Of a stretch of 64,000 nucleotides of DNA, positions 1 through 10,413 are shown piece after piece. Origin of the DNA: Laguncularia racemosa (taxonomy: Eukaryota > Streptophyta > Magnoliopsida > Myrtales > Combretaceae); the NCBI GenBank assembly GCA_037954665.1, contig JBBMOL010000021.1, positions 62,001 through 126,000 on the forward strand. The letters run 5' to 3'. The first letter of the stretch is position 1. Each line of letters starts with the position of its first letter. Under the pieces are notes generated by a model. That model did no database searches. It saw only the letters and a program-made list of their open reading frames with translations, and was not told where the DNA came from. The position numbers and the translations under genes were made by a program.

Positions 1-805
1 TACATTTTCTAACCCTAAAGGGAGCAAGTATAAATACTTGCTTAAAGTAGGATTTGAGGAGGCCAAAATTTGCATAATTGAGATACACTTTGCGTGAGGA
101 TTAGGGTTCTCCTAATTGTCATTAGTCTCTTATCAATTTCAATCCCAAGAGTTGAGATTGTAGCGAGTGCAACACTTTGAGATTGTGAGTAATATCAATT
201 TCATTTTGTTATGATTTCTTTTCTTCTCTAGTGTGTAATATTTAGGGGTGAATTGAGATAGTTCTTGGTCAGATTTTTTATTGCATTTGTGATCAATTAT
301 CTTGTATAAGATTGATTACTTTAGTACTTGATATTATCATCTCATTGGTGGCATGAATTGTGCTAGTTGAAAGAGGATAAAATCACGGTTTTAGTTCTTT
401 TCTTCTTCATATATTTCACGTGGAATTCACTTATATTTGTTATTATTTAGTGAATTTTATCATTATTGGATTGTGATTGCATCATTGGACCTTTAGATTT
501 CACCAAAATTCCAATAGGGTTTTGACAATTTCCATTCCATTTGGACCAGTTTTGTATGTGAGTTGGGGTTTGTTTCTTGGAATCATTTGCATGTGCTTAG
601 ACCTTGGTTTTGAGCACGTTATCTTTTGGTATCTAAGCATCATCATATTTGGATCTAAGATTGATTACATCCTAATTGAAGAATTGGTTACTTTCATTAG
701 AAATTGATGCCATTGTCCATGAGATCAAGACTAGTTTGATTGACATTGTTTGATTATCTTTCAAATTAGTTTTATATGTGCTTAATCTTGGTTTTAGGCA
801 CATCA
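1..805 (+). repeat. LTR remnant (E/M1-like gypsy family), left end outside window
   Basis: The stretch matches the second half of the E1/E2 LTRs: a palindromic TATA region (agcaagTATAAATActtgct, 23-42), then the downstream block including 'gtggcgagtgcaaca'-like sequence. A first LTR-type end (gagcacgtta) lies at 612-621 and is followed by a degenerate Met-tRNA priming site (tggtatctaagc, 627-638). A second LTR-type end (ttttaggcacatca) lies at 792-805 and abuts gag sequence of element A1. This suggests an LTR and leader fused to a second LTR end by deletion, inserted in A1 gag. The target duplication cannot be checked because the left end is missing. Confidence 0.7.
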
Positions 806-1960
806 GTACAACAAATTACAAACCCTTAAGTAAGGCAATAGTCGTGTGGAGGAGTATCATTTAGAGATGGAGGTTATCATGATCAATGCTAATATTGAGG
901 AGGACCGAGAGGCAACTATGGCCAGGTTCTTAGTTGGATTGAATAAGGAGATTTAGAATGTGGTAAAGTTGCAGCAGCATGTGGAACTAGAGGATATGGT
1001 TCATATGGCTGTTAAAGTTAAGAAGCAACTTACGTGGAGGGTAGTAACACCCCATGTGCTATATCAAGTTCTTCAAATTGGAGAGTTGAAACAAAGGAGA
1101 AGGAGGAGAAATAACCCCATTCCAAACCACTGCAAGAACAAACATCAAACTTAGTATCTCATGGGATTATAGGTAAATTTGATCCTTCTACTTCTAGGAA
1201 TCGAGATATTAAATGTTTTTAATGTCAGGGTAGAGGAGACATAGTTAATAAATGTCCAAATAGAAGAGTTATGGTGATGAAGGATAATGGAGAAATTGAA
1301 ACTAATAGTGATTCGGATCATGATTCTATGCCACCATCGGAGGATGATGATGGAGAGGAGTTCGTTGTTAAGGGGGAGTTGTTAGTAGCCAAAAGAGCTT
1401 TGATTGTATAGGCTAGAGGAGAGGAAAATGTGCAATGGGAAAATATCTTTCATACTCGATGCCAAGTTCAAAACAAGGTGTATAGTGTGATTATAGATGT
1501 TGGGAGTTGTGCAAATGTTACTAGCACAACCATGGTGAAAAAATTGGGGTTTCCTACAATTAAACATCCTCGTCCTTATAAATTGCAATGACTGAACGAT
1601 AGTAGTGAAGTGAAAATCACAAAAGAGGTGTTGGTTTCTTTTAACATTGGAAAGTATGGAGATAAAGTGCTGTGTGATGTAGTTCTAATGCAAGCTACAC
1701 ACTTGATATTAAGGCAGCCATGACAATTTGACAGGTAGGTGAAGCATGATGGATTCACCAACAAATATTCATTTATACATGATCAGAAGTCTATTACTCT
1801 CTGTCCTTTGAAACCCAGTGAGGTTTATGAAGATCAAGTAAGGATACAGAAAGAGAGAGAGCAAGAGAGAATGAGCGGTAAAAATAATCTAAGTGTTATT
1901 ACAAAGGAAAAAAAGAAAAGAGGGGATAAAGATTGAGTATTTGGAGAAAAATAGAGTGGA
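806..1960 (+). pseudogene. Degenerate gag-protease of gypsy element A1
   Basis: The translation parallels element B: a gag segment with 'VELEDMVHMAVKVK' (about 975-1020), a decayed zinc-knuckle region (about 1210-1265), an acidic linker (about 1290-1375), then an aspartic protease with IIDVGSC around 1490 and the downstream 'FNIGKYGDKVLCDV' block. The protease is followed by a charged K/E-rich stretch ending near 1936. Several in-frame stops are single C-to-T or G-to-A changes from Gln or Trp codons (for example tag at 955, tga near 1590). The gag N-terminus is cut off by the LTR at 1-805. In the family, gag forms the particle and the protease processes the polyprotein; this copy cannot make either. 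Confidence 0.8.
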
Positions 1961-2025
1961 AAGAAAATTTTTATGAGAGGGGATCAATGAGGTTAAAAAT
2001 TCTTTGTTTTTAGGAACAACGAGAT

Positions 2026-2377
2026 CTGTTCAGGTTCACGAGAAGGCTAAGCTTAATATTGAGTGATAGAAGAAGCAATGTGCCAAACAAGCCAATAAAG
2101 GGCATCATCAAGTACCCTTTGAACCTAGAGATTAAGTTTGGGCACCCATGAGTCAAAAGAAATTCTTAGCATAAAGGCGATCAAAGCGGCTTCTAAGAGG
2201 CAAGGGTCCATTCCAAGTCCTCAAGTGCATCAACAACAACATGTACATATTGAAATTGCTAGGTAACTATCAAACTAGTACTATTTTTAATATTACTAAT
2301 TTAAATCCTTGTAATGTAGGTGACAAATTGAAGACAAATCCTTTTCAAGTGGAGGGGAATGAAGAAGATCACACTAA
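2026..2377 (+). pseudogene. Integrase C-terminal remnant of element A1
   Basis: After a short gap from the protease, the frame reads like the C-terminal end of plant Ty3/gypsy integrase: 'VHEKAKLNIE', a Lys/Gln-rich stretch, 'QANKGHHQVPFEP', a GPFQVL block, a Tyr-Leu-Gly turn and 'NPFQVEGN'. The whole RT, RNase H and integrase catalytic core expected between protease and this block is missing, so A1 carries an internal deletion like those in C, E1, E2 and F. Several in-frame stops are present. The sequence is interrupted at 2383 by element C and resumes near 6632. Confidence 0.75.
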
Positions 2378-2382
2378 AAGGA

Positions 2383-3267
2383 TGATGTGCCCTATAATTC
2401 CAATTGCAAACACACCAATATAAGTGTGTGATCACCAAAACAATCCAATAAAGGCGTGATCAACAACAAGCTCTTAAACCCTAATTCATGTGGATTCAAA
2501 TGGCAATGATGCTAAATTGTGATGAGGAACAATGCAATTGTATAATAAGTAAAGGATAACAGTATAAATGAACAAAATTCCACTCAAATAAGACTTGAAT
2601 CAAATATGAAAAAATAGGAACCTTAATTCATGTGAAAGATAACAAGTAACACAACCAATTATATCTAGATATGATGCATTAAAAAAAAAATTGTTAGTAA
2701 CTCAAGAAAGATTGATATTACTCACATTCTCCTCAAGTTAATCTTGCCACAATTTCATAAGTGAAATTGATAAGTGTAAGTTTTCAATGTAAGGACTCTC
2801 CCCATGGCAAGAAAATGTATTTTCTTAAGTTCAAAAAGCTACTTTTAAACCCTACTTAGCAAGTCTTTACACTTGCTCCAATTAAGGTAAAAAAAAACAA
2901 AAAACAAAACCAAATTATCATAAAAACCATTCAAATGGCCAGTTCTCAAACAACAAAATACAATTACAAATAAGCCCTCAAAATGACTGGTTTTTCTCTT
3001 CCATGGAACACTTGTTGGACTAATACTTCTTTGATTTATGTAGGTCCATGAATAACCTACAAACTGAGCTTTAGCAAATTTATCTACCATCTTGTAAAGA
3101 CCGACAAATGTACTTACTGGAATGCACACCAAATATGTAATAGAAAGGAAAATACTAAACAAATATTCTCAAGGTTTGATTGTTTAAAGAGGACCCTCAT
3201 TGCTAAATTTTGTAATCTCTTAGCTCTTGCTCTAGTAATAGGTCCTGTAGGAATTTGATTCCTATCA
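2383..3267 (-). repeat. Element C, outer 3' LTR
   Basis: The 885-bp repeat reads TGATAGGAATC...GGCACATCA on the minus strand and matches 5221-6094 along its length. Its 5' part in element sense translates to a GPITRARAK-like basic tail continuous with the internal reading frame. The TATA palindrome is decayed here (gcaagtctttacacttgc, about 2860). Confidence 0.85.
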
Positions 3268-4211
3268 TCACCTCAAGCCTCAAGGAGATTTACCCTCAAA
3301 TCTGATAGGTCTTCATGAACATTATCGGATAAATAGACTAATAGGTTTGTAACATTAAATATAGCAGAGACTTTATATTCTCTAGGAAATTTATCTATTA
3401 AAAGATCATTATAGTCATCCAGTACCTGTAATACCATAGGGGGTAGATTCTCTCACCCATCTATCTTTAGGATATAACTCATCTGCAATGAATATCTATC
3501 ATCTGCTATGGCCTTCCCTAACTTAAACTGCTCCCCCAATAAGGTCTTCTTTTTCCTAGTTTTAATTATATGTCTCTGAACCTCTTAGTCCTCTGAAGGT
3601 TTATTTATCTGCCTCTAAACCTTTTGGTCCTCTGAAGGTTGACTTATCTGCCCCTAAAGCTCTTGGTCTTCTAAAGGCTGACTCATGTACCTCTGAACCT
3701 CTTGGACCTCTGATGGTGACATTGGATTCAACACTATATGTTTACCCTCCTACTGGAACATATAAGTATTTCTATAGCCATCATGCAAAACCCTCCTATC
3801 ATACAACCAAAGCCTACTAAGCAATATATAGAATGCACACATAGGAAGGATATCAAATACAATCTCATCATGATATTTATCCCCTATACTAAAAGGCACC
3901 CTAGCCCTCTTGGTAACATGGAGACTACCCTGCTCACTTAACCAATGCAATTTATAGGGTTTTGGATGTGGGGAAGTTACAAGTTTCAATTTCGATACTA
4001 ATGATGTAGCTACGACATTAGTTCAACTACCACCATCAATAATAATAGCACATAGATTACTTTGTGCTCTACAAGAGATGTGGAACAAGTTTTCTCTCTA
4101 CTAATCATGAATGGTTGGAAATGAAGTCAAAGCTCTACACAGTACATTATTAGATAAATACAAATCACCTCCCTCCTGATTATTGGCCTCATTTACAATA
4201 ACATTAGACAT
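3268..4211 (-). pseudogene. Protease-linker-tail frame of element C (no RT or integrase core)
   Basis: On the minus strand a start like the MSS... start of M1 and E2 lies at 4211. It is followed by an aspartic protease with IIIDGGS and a stop immediately after the Ser, then an open block (3989-3750) with 'HWLSEQGSLHV', 'FSIGDKYHDEI', 'DILPMC' and 'LHDGYRNTYMF'. A repetitive Gln/Pro/Ser/Glu-rich linker follows (about 3725-3550). The frame then passes directly to an integrase-tail block (about 3420-3270). RT, RNase H and the integrase core are absent. Catalytic Asp is kept but the copy is dead. Confidence 0.75.
3550..3725 (-). repeat. Imperfect ~39-bp tandem repeats encoding the protease-to-tail linker
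   Basis: The plus-strand unit resembles 'gaacctcttggtcctctgaaggtt' followed by a variable part and recurs about four times. It is repeated again in the second internal remnant (about 6400-6560) and, more diverged, in E1 and E2. On the coding strand it gives a Q-P-S/L-E-D-Q-E-V-Q-R-like peptide repeat. Confidence 0.7.
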
Positions 4212-5199
4212 GGCTGTTGAATTGATTTGTTGAAGTACAATGACAATTCAAGGCAAGTGTAGTATATCTCACAATCACCCCTTCACAAAAACCACTCTTT
4301 CACGCCATAACAATAATCATTACTTCACGTCCTCAATCACTTTAAGCCATAACGTACACTCCACTTAAGCTTCATACACCCATGGCACACTTACAATCAC
4401 AGCAATAATAAAGTAGACGCAATAATGAACACTTCTTTTAATGGTAAGTTAACGACTTTAACTAATCAAAGTATGTTTAAAGGATCAATACATAATAACT
4501 CCCACACTTAATGATTGTTTTTGAAATTCAAAATTTAACCACAATACAGACTCTTCTACATACACACACTTCACTACGGCACAACATACATACACAACCA
4601 CGGTATACACAACCACACACCAACACCTCTACAGTTCAATCACCACAACAAACTTACACATACCCACATTGCTATACGTCACTTCAATGGATTCACACCA
4701 ACACACACCCACACTTCAATTACACAACCATGCCATACATAACTCCACTACAATGCAAATTAGAATCATAACACACACATGCACTCCTAATTCACGGCAA
4801 CAACAACAATGGAACAATTAATGAAGGCTTCTCCAAATGGTAAGAAAACAATTAAAAAATAGTCAAAGTTTATTAAGATTAATAATACACAATAACTCTT
4901 AAACTTAAAGTTTGTTTTTGAATTCAAATTGTTTCCCTATTTGTCCACGGTACAGATACAATTATGAAAAATGAACTCCAATTTCTGAATTCTTGCAAAG
5001 GAAAGAATATTGCAACAATCAACACTACTCAAATGTTGAAATTCAAATTCAATGACTTCCCCTTCTTCTACTCACAACCCAATCACAGCAAGGATGCAAC
5101 ACTTTACAATTTCCTTTCACACAATCTAATTTCAATGTTAAAAGATCAAGAACCCCAAATCCCAATTGTGATTCATGAAATTCCCTTCTCTAAACCTTT
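4212..5199 (-). other. Untranslated leader of element C
   Basis: About 1 kb lies between priming site and protease start, with no gag-like frame on the minus strand. It contains the recurrent leader motif in inverted form ('ccaaatggtaagaa', about 4833) seen in E1, E2, M1 and partly in F. The region is rich in CAC/ACA runs; the plus-strand frames through 4511-4771 and 4964-5206 look like chance ORFs. Confidence 0.55.
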
Positions 5200-5211
5200 G
5201 CTTTGATACCA
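5200..5211 (-). promoter_or_regulatory. Primer-binding site, initiator-Met tRNA type (element C)
   Basis: The minus strand reads TGGTATCAAAGC nine bases from the LTR end, one mismatch from the plant initiator-Met priming site TGGTATCAGAGC. Confidence 0.8.
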
Positions 5212-5220
5212 AAAAAGGTA

Positions 5221-6094
5221 TGATGTGCCCTACAATTCCAATTGCAAACACACCAATATAAGTGTGTGATCACCAAAACAATCTAACAAAGGCATGATCA
5301 ATAACAAGGTCTTAAACCCTAATTTATGTAGATTCAAATTGCAATGATGCTAAATTGTGATGAGGAACAATGCAATTGTATAATAAGTAATGGATAACAA
5401 TATAAATGAACTGAATTCAACTCAAGTAAGACTTGAATCAAATATGAAAAATAGGAACCCTAATTCACATGAAAGATAACAAGTAACACAACCAATTATA
5501 TCTAGATATGATGCACTAAAAAACAATTGGTAGCAACTAGAGAAAGATTGATATTACTCACAATCTCCTTAAGCTAATCTCACCATAATTTCATAAGTGA
5601 AATTGATAAGTGTAACAATTGCATGGAAAGACTCTCTTCACGGCAAAAGATGTATTTTCTTAAGTTCAAAAAGCTACTTCTAAACCCTACTTAGCGAATA
5701 TTTATACTTGCTCTAATTAGGGTAAAAGCAACAAAGCTAAATTATAATAAAAACCATTCAAATGGCCGATTCTCAAAGAACAAAATACAATTACAAATAT
5801 GCCCTCAAAATGGCCGGTTCCTCTCTTCCATGGAACACTTGTTGGACCGATACTTCTTTGATTTATGTAGGTCCATAAATAACCTACAAGTTGAGCTTTA
5901 GCGAATTTATCCACCGTCTTGTAAAAACCGACAAATGTACCTACTGGAATGCATAATAAATATATAATAGAAAAGAAGATACTAAATAAATATTCTCAAG
6001 GTCTGATTGTTCAAAGAGGACCCTCATTGCCAAATTTTGTAATCCCTTGGCTCTTGCTCTAATAATAGGTCCTATAGAAATTTGATTCCTATCA
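5221..6094 (-). repeat. Element C, central LTR
   Basis: The 874-bp LTR is collinear with 2383-3267. It has a TATTTATA core (minus TATAAATA) at 5699-5706. It serves as 5' LTR for the internal region on its left (priming site at 5200-5211) and as 3' LTR for the remnant on its right (6095-6561). Confidence 0.85.
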
Positions 6095-6561
6095 TCTCCT
6101 TAGGCCTCAAGGAGATTTGCCCTCAAATCTGATAGGTCTTCATGAACATCATCGGATAAATAGATTAACAGGTCTATAACATTTAATATAGCAGAGACTC
6201 TGTATTCTCCAGGCAATTTATCTATTGAAAGATCATCGTAGTCATCCAGTACTTGTAATACCATAGGGGGTAGATGCTCTCACCCATACATCTCTAGGAT
6301 ATACCTCATTTGCAATAAATGTAATGGTCTATCATCTGCTATGACCTTCCCTAACTTAAATTGTTTCCTTAATAAGGTCTTCTTCTCCCTAGTTTTAATT
6401 ATATATCTTTGAACCTCTTGGTCCTCTAAAGGTTTACTCATTTTCCTTTGAACTTCTTGGACCTCCAAAGGTTTATTTATCTGCCTTTGAACCTCTTGGT
6501 CCTCTGAAGATTAACTCATTTGCCTTTGAACCTCTTGGTCATCTGAAAGTTGACTCATCTG
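6095..6561 (-). pseudogene. Second internal remnant of element C: linker and integrase tail only
   Basis: On the minus strand the QPSE-type linker (about 6560-6400) leads into 'LLQMRYILEM' (about 6330-6300) and a 'KLPGEYRVSAI' block (about 6215-6190), then the polypurine end next to the central LTR. The linker therefore joins the integrase C-terminal block without any RT-RNase H-integrase core. Protease and leader of this second unit are also gone; a deletion joins the first ~65 bp of the outer LTR directly to the linker. Confidence 0.7.
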
Positions 6562-6626
6562 CTAAATTTTGTAATCCCTTGGCTCTTGCTGTGGTGATAG
6601 ATCCTATAAGAATTTGATTCCTATCA
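6562..6626 (-). repeat. Element C, truncated outer 5' LTR
   Basis: The 65 bp match the first bases, in element sense, of the other two LTRs (right ends at 3267 and 6094). It ends in TATCA on the plus strand and abuts the AAAGA flank. Confidence 0.75.
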
Positions 6627-6643
6627 AAAGATTAGTCCAAAGA

Positions 6644-7348
6644 TGATCAAAGACAAAGTAGGAAGATTAGAGCAAGGAGCACGACCTTATTTAAAGTGTG
6701 AAACACAAAGGCAGAAGTTGAGGAAGAGATCAAAGGTTGACAGTTATAGAATCACTAAAAGCTATTGGCTTTGGTGGTTTAGGTCGCTAGCTTAAACAAC
6801 TAGCGCAAGAAGAAGGTTGCTAGCCACTTAGGCCAGCGTAAAATTCCAATGAAGGTTAACAAGTAAGTTGCTGGCTTACATGCAATTAAAGGCTAGCTAA
6901 AGACTTTTTCTTCAAAAGTCGTCGGCTTTTGAACAATTTTAGGCCAGCTTTGTAATATTTTAGGCTGCCAACATATAATGTTTTCCTTAGTTACATTAAG
7001 GTTTCTTTTGTCTCGTTTTGTTTAGTCTTTATTGTGAGACTGTAAATAGTCGTCAAACACTTATTTGTAATGATCTTTTGGAAAAGTTTTGTCATAAATT
7101 GAGAGCTTATTTCTCTTTGGTTCTTGAAAGAACTAATTGAATTTATCAGATTTTGAATCTGTAGCGTTCATCTAAACTTATCAATCGATCGTTCAATAAT
7201 CGATTGTGGCGTTATCACTTATACTAAGGTTCTTGTCTCATTTATAGACAACAAGTTGCGATTTCCATCATTCTTGATAGATCCATAGGTTATGAGATTA
7301 ACAATTCTAGTTGTCAGGTTTCGTCATGGGTTGATAGAGTTCACATCA
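6644..7348 (+). repeat. 3' LTR of element A1 (B-family)
   Basis: The second half aligns with the B LTRs in order: 'cttggttcttgaaagaact', 'cttatcaatcg', 'cgattgtggcg', 'aaggttcttgtctc', 'ttataga', 'tttcgtca', ending ...cacatca at 7348. The start (tgatcaaagac, 6644) is less certain. It follows the A1 sequence that resumes after element C. The opposite LTR lies outside the window. Confidence 0.65.
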
Positions 7349-8003
7349 ACATGAAACTTCAATTTTATCTTCTTTAGATTTGATTTGTTCTAGACAATAT
7401 TTATGTGAATCTATGAGATAAAATGAACTTTTAGTTAATAATTGATATATTCACATTAAAATTTGATAAAACAAACTAGTTCTAGCTAGATTTAACCTAC
7501 TAGCATGTGCTTAGCATGTGTTATTAGAGATCTAATTAGATGTTTCCATGCAGCAGCTTAAAAAAATACGCAAATCTACATATGAGAATTGAACCTACAA
7601 CCTTCGTTATCCCCCCTACATGCAAAAAAGTGTCTTAGCCAATCAAGCCATTGCTTTTTCTCAAACATTCATTGTAAACAATTTTTACATAATCTTAAAA
7701 GTTAACATGAGTAGTATTTTATTTAATGGAGCTAGGTTTGCCAAACTTACAGAATCTAACTTGCATTCCATTTATTAGTCCAAAAACTATATATATATAT
7801 TATTTTTTATTTATTTATGTTTTTTCTTTTATTATTTAGTATTTGCAAATCTAACTTAATTTTATGAAAAATTATTAAAGGAGGACAAAAATAGAGTGTC
7901 TATAACTGCCTCTCTCTATAATGAAGTTTGAATAGAACATTACAACAAAGACAAAAGAGACACCCATTTTTGCCTTTATATTCAATTTCAAGTAACATAA
8001 CCA
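7349..8003. other. AT-rich intergenic DNA flanking A1
   Basis: No coding signal is recognisable. The stretch contains a short TA run (about 7787-7802) and the tRNA-like piece at 7584-7650. Confidence 0.5.
7584..7650 (-). mobile_element. SINE-like, tRNA-derived promoter pair
   Basis: The minus strand carries TGGCTTGATTGG (7639-7650), close to the pol III A box, and 55 bases downstream GGTTCAATTCT (7584-7594), close to the B box. Spacing is long for a tRNA but acceptable for a SINE head. No clear A-tail or target duplication was found, so this may be a fragment. Confidence 0.4.
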
Positions 8004-8281
8004 CTACTAATGAGACTAGACTTAAAAATGTGCTTCATACTAATAAGATTAGACTTAGGAAGTTGCCAACTACTAACAAGCTTAAACTTAAACATAATAT
8101 GACCTACTGACTAGGATAGGCCTTAAAAAAATGTCACCTACTAATGAGGATGGACTTGAATAGGTTTTTCCATCTACTATCGAGAATGGACTTAAAGAGG
8201 TTTTGCCATCTAATAACAAGAATGGAATTAAATGGGTTACGATGTACTGATGAGACTAGACTTAAATAAAGTGAGAGCGTG
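8004..8281. repeat. Tandem array, ~35-bp unit, about 8 copies
   Basis: Units begin with variants of ctactaatgagactagactt and end with gtt-rich spacers ('ggttttgccat'). They are strongly diverged from one another. The array lies just upstream of the 57-bp satellite. Confidence 0.75.
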
Positions 8282-8384
8282 CTGAAACTAAACTAAAAAA
8301 GGTTATCATTAAGCATTAGCCTTTGATTTGTTTTTTTCTTATATACAAGATAACCGAGCACAATTGAAAGTGGGAGGAATAATT

Positions 8385-9165
8385 GAATTAGGATAACTAA
8401 GGATCCTATATTCCTTTTTTTAAGATAAAATAACCGAAGTTACCATGTTTTAGGATGACTAAGGTTCATACCTCTCGGTTTATTGAGATAACCTAAGTTC
8501 CTATACTTTAGGATAGCTAAAACTCCTACATTTTCAATATAATGAGTGAACCTAAGTTCCTATACTTAAGGATAATTGAGGTTCTCACTTTTTCAATCTA
8601 ATCAGATAACCTTAGTTTCTATACTATAGGATGACTAAGGCTCCAATCTTCAATTAAATGAGATAACCTAACTTCTTATAATTCAAGATGGCTAAGCCTC
8701 CTTCCATCAATTTAATGAGATAACCTAATTTCTTATATTTTAGGATGATTGAGGCTCCTAAACTTTCTTCATTTTAATGAGATAACCAAAGTTCCTAAAC
8801 TTTAGGATGATTGAGGCTCTTACCTTTCAATCTAATGGGATAACCTAAGTTCCTATACTTAAGGATAAATAAGGCTCACACTTTTAATTTAATGAGATAA
8901 TCTAAGCTCCTATATATTAAGATAATTGAGGCTCTTAAATTCAATTTAATGTGATAACACAAGTTCCCATATTTTAAGATAGTTTAGGCTCGGTCTTTCA
9001 ATTTAATGAGGTAACCTAAATTCCTATGTTTTAGAAGACTAAGGCTCCTAATTTTTCTTTAATGAGATAACCTAAGTTCCTATATTTTAGGATAACTAAG
9101 GCTCCTTCCTTCAATTTAATGAGATAACCTAAATTCCTATAGTTTAGGATGACTAAGGCCCCTAC
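8385..9165. repeat. 57-bp satellite array, left part (about 13 units)
   Basis: The unit can be recognised by 'gagataacctaagttccta' and 'ttaggatgactaaggctcc'. Units are collinear and moderately diverged. The array is cut at 9165 by a solo LTR and continues at 10081. Because the period is 19 codons it yields spurious repetitive ORFs. Confidence 0.9.
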
Positions 9166-10080
9166 TAATACGAACTACGCCAACCCGTGACAAAACCTAA
9201 TGCCAATACGTTCGGAAATTCGTTGCCTAAGACGTCCAAACACCTAAAGTGGAAACCGTGACCCGTTGTCTATAAGCGAGACAAGAACCTTGGTATAAAA
9301 TGAAGACGTCACAATCGGGATGAAAGACCGATTGATAAGTCAGGATGAACGCCACGGAAATCAATCCGATAAGTTCGATTTAGTTCTTGAAGAACCAAGA
9401 GAGGTGCCTCTCAAAAGTGTTTAATGTTCAAAGATGTAAGTTGTTCATTGTTCTAAACCCTAGGAGCTTTTATACTAGGGTTACAATTCGTGTAAAACAA
9501 GTCCAAAACGACGTAGTTTAGATAAGTGACGTAAAAACGCGAAAACAGAACAAGCTGGCCGGCAGGGGATACACGGCCGTGTACACAACCGTGTACTTTG
9601 GCCGTGTACATTTCTATGCAACTTCTGGCAACATACACGGCCGTGTACACGACCGTGTACTTTGGCCGTATACTTTTCTCTGCACATTTCGGCCACATAT
9701 ACGATCGTGTACTTCTGGTCGTGTACCTTCCTAGGGATTTGCTTGACTCAATACACGGCCGTGCCTTTTAGCCATGTGTCTAGCCGTGTATGATTCTGTG
9801 CAATCTTGAGATTCCTACACGGCCGTGCCTTTAAAATATACGCCCTTTTCATCCCGTGTCCATTATAACTTGTACGAAAGCAAGGGTCTTCCTATGGTTG
9901 TTCCAATCCGTTCCAACTTCATGATTGCTCCAATCCTTTCCGGCTTCATGGACAACCTTTATCAACCCGTTAAGTGCTTCCTTGAATCGTTTTGCTCGAT
10001 TTCTTGTGATTGGTCCAAGCGGCACTTCAAGAGGATCCACATTTCTTCTTCCGGCTTGGCACTCATCATGGATCTCATCA
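9166..10080 (-). mobile_element. Solo LTR, B-family, target duplication CCTAC
   Basis: The 915-bp sequence matches the B LTR in reverse orientation: plus-strand start taatacgaactacgcc (B end ...gttcgtatca) and end gatctcatca (B start tgatgagagc). CCTAC flanks both sides (9161-9165 and 10081-10085), each side inside the 57-bp satellite. The minus frame at 10040-9849 encodes the 'GPITRNRAKRFKEALNGLI' tail better than element B does. No internal region remains, which indicates recombination between two LTRs. Confidence 0.92.
9570..9830. repeat. GC-rich palindromic repeats inside the solo LTR
   Basis: Repeated variants of ACACGGCCGTGT, a perfect 12-bp palindrome, occur in larger ~85-bp units ending with 'actttggccgtgtac'. 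It is much richer in GC and CpG than its surroundings. The B LTRs have a different GC-rich block (gccggcctactacgcc type) at the corresponding place. Confidence 0.8.
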
Positions 10081-10413
10081 CCTACTTTTCAATCTAATGA
10101 GATAACATAAGTTCCTATATTTTAGGATAACTAAAGCTCCTTCCTTCAAATCAATGAGATAACTTAAGTTTCTATATTTTAGGATCACTAAGGCTCCTAC
10201 ATTTTCAATCTAATGAGGTAACCTAAGTTTGTATACTTTAGGATAATTAAGGCTCTTACCTTCAATTTATTGTGATAACCTAACTTCCTATATTTTAGGA
10301 TGTCTGAGGTTCCTACCTTCAATGTAATGAGATAACCAATGTTCCTATATTTTAGGATGACTAAGGCTCCTACCTTCAATCTTATGAGATAACTAAAGTT
10401 CCTATATTTTACT
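10081..10413. repeat. 57-bp satellite array, right part (about 6 units)
   Basis: This continues the array at 8385-9165 with the same unit and phase after removal of the solo LTR and one CCTAC copy. Confidence 0.9.

Larger units (their letters stand above)
2383..6626 (-). mobile_element. Element C: tandem gypsy derivative, LTR-internal-LTR-internal-partial LTR
   Basis: Reading on the minus strand from right to left, the element contains a truncated LTR (6562-6626), a short internal remnant (6095-6561), a full LTR (5221-6094), a priming site and full internal region (3268-5220), and a full LTR (2383-3267). Both full LTRs are preceded, in element sense, by the same polypurine-type end of an internal region. 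The outer borders are flanked by AAGGA (2378-2382) and AAAGA (6627-6631), a target duplication with one mismatch. It lies inside element A1. The tandem form is most simply explained by unequal recombination between copies followed by deletion. Confidence 0.8.

Noticed and set aside
477..707. 76-codon plus ORF
   Set aside because: It crosses an LTR end and a priming site; no domain.
10197..10379. Repetitive minus-strand ORF
   Set aside because: It is the 57-bp satellite read in frame; the period is 19 codons.
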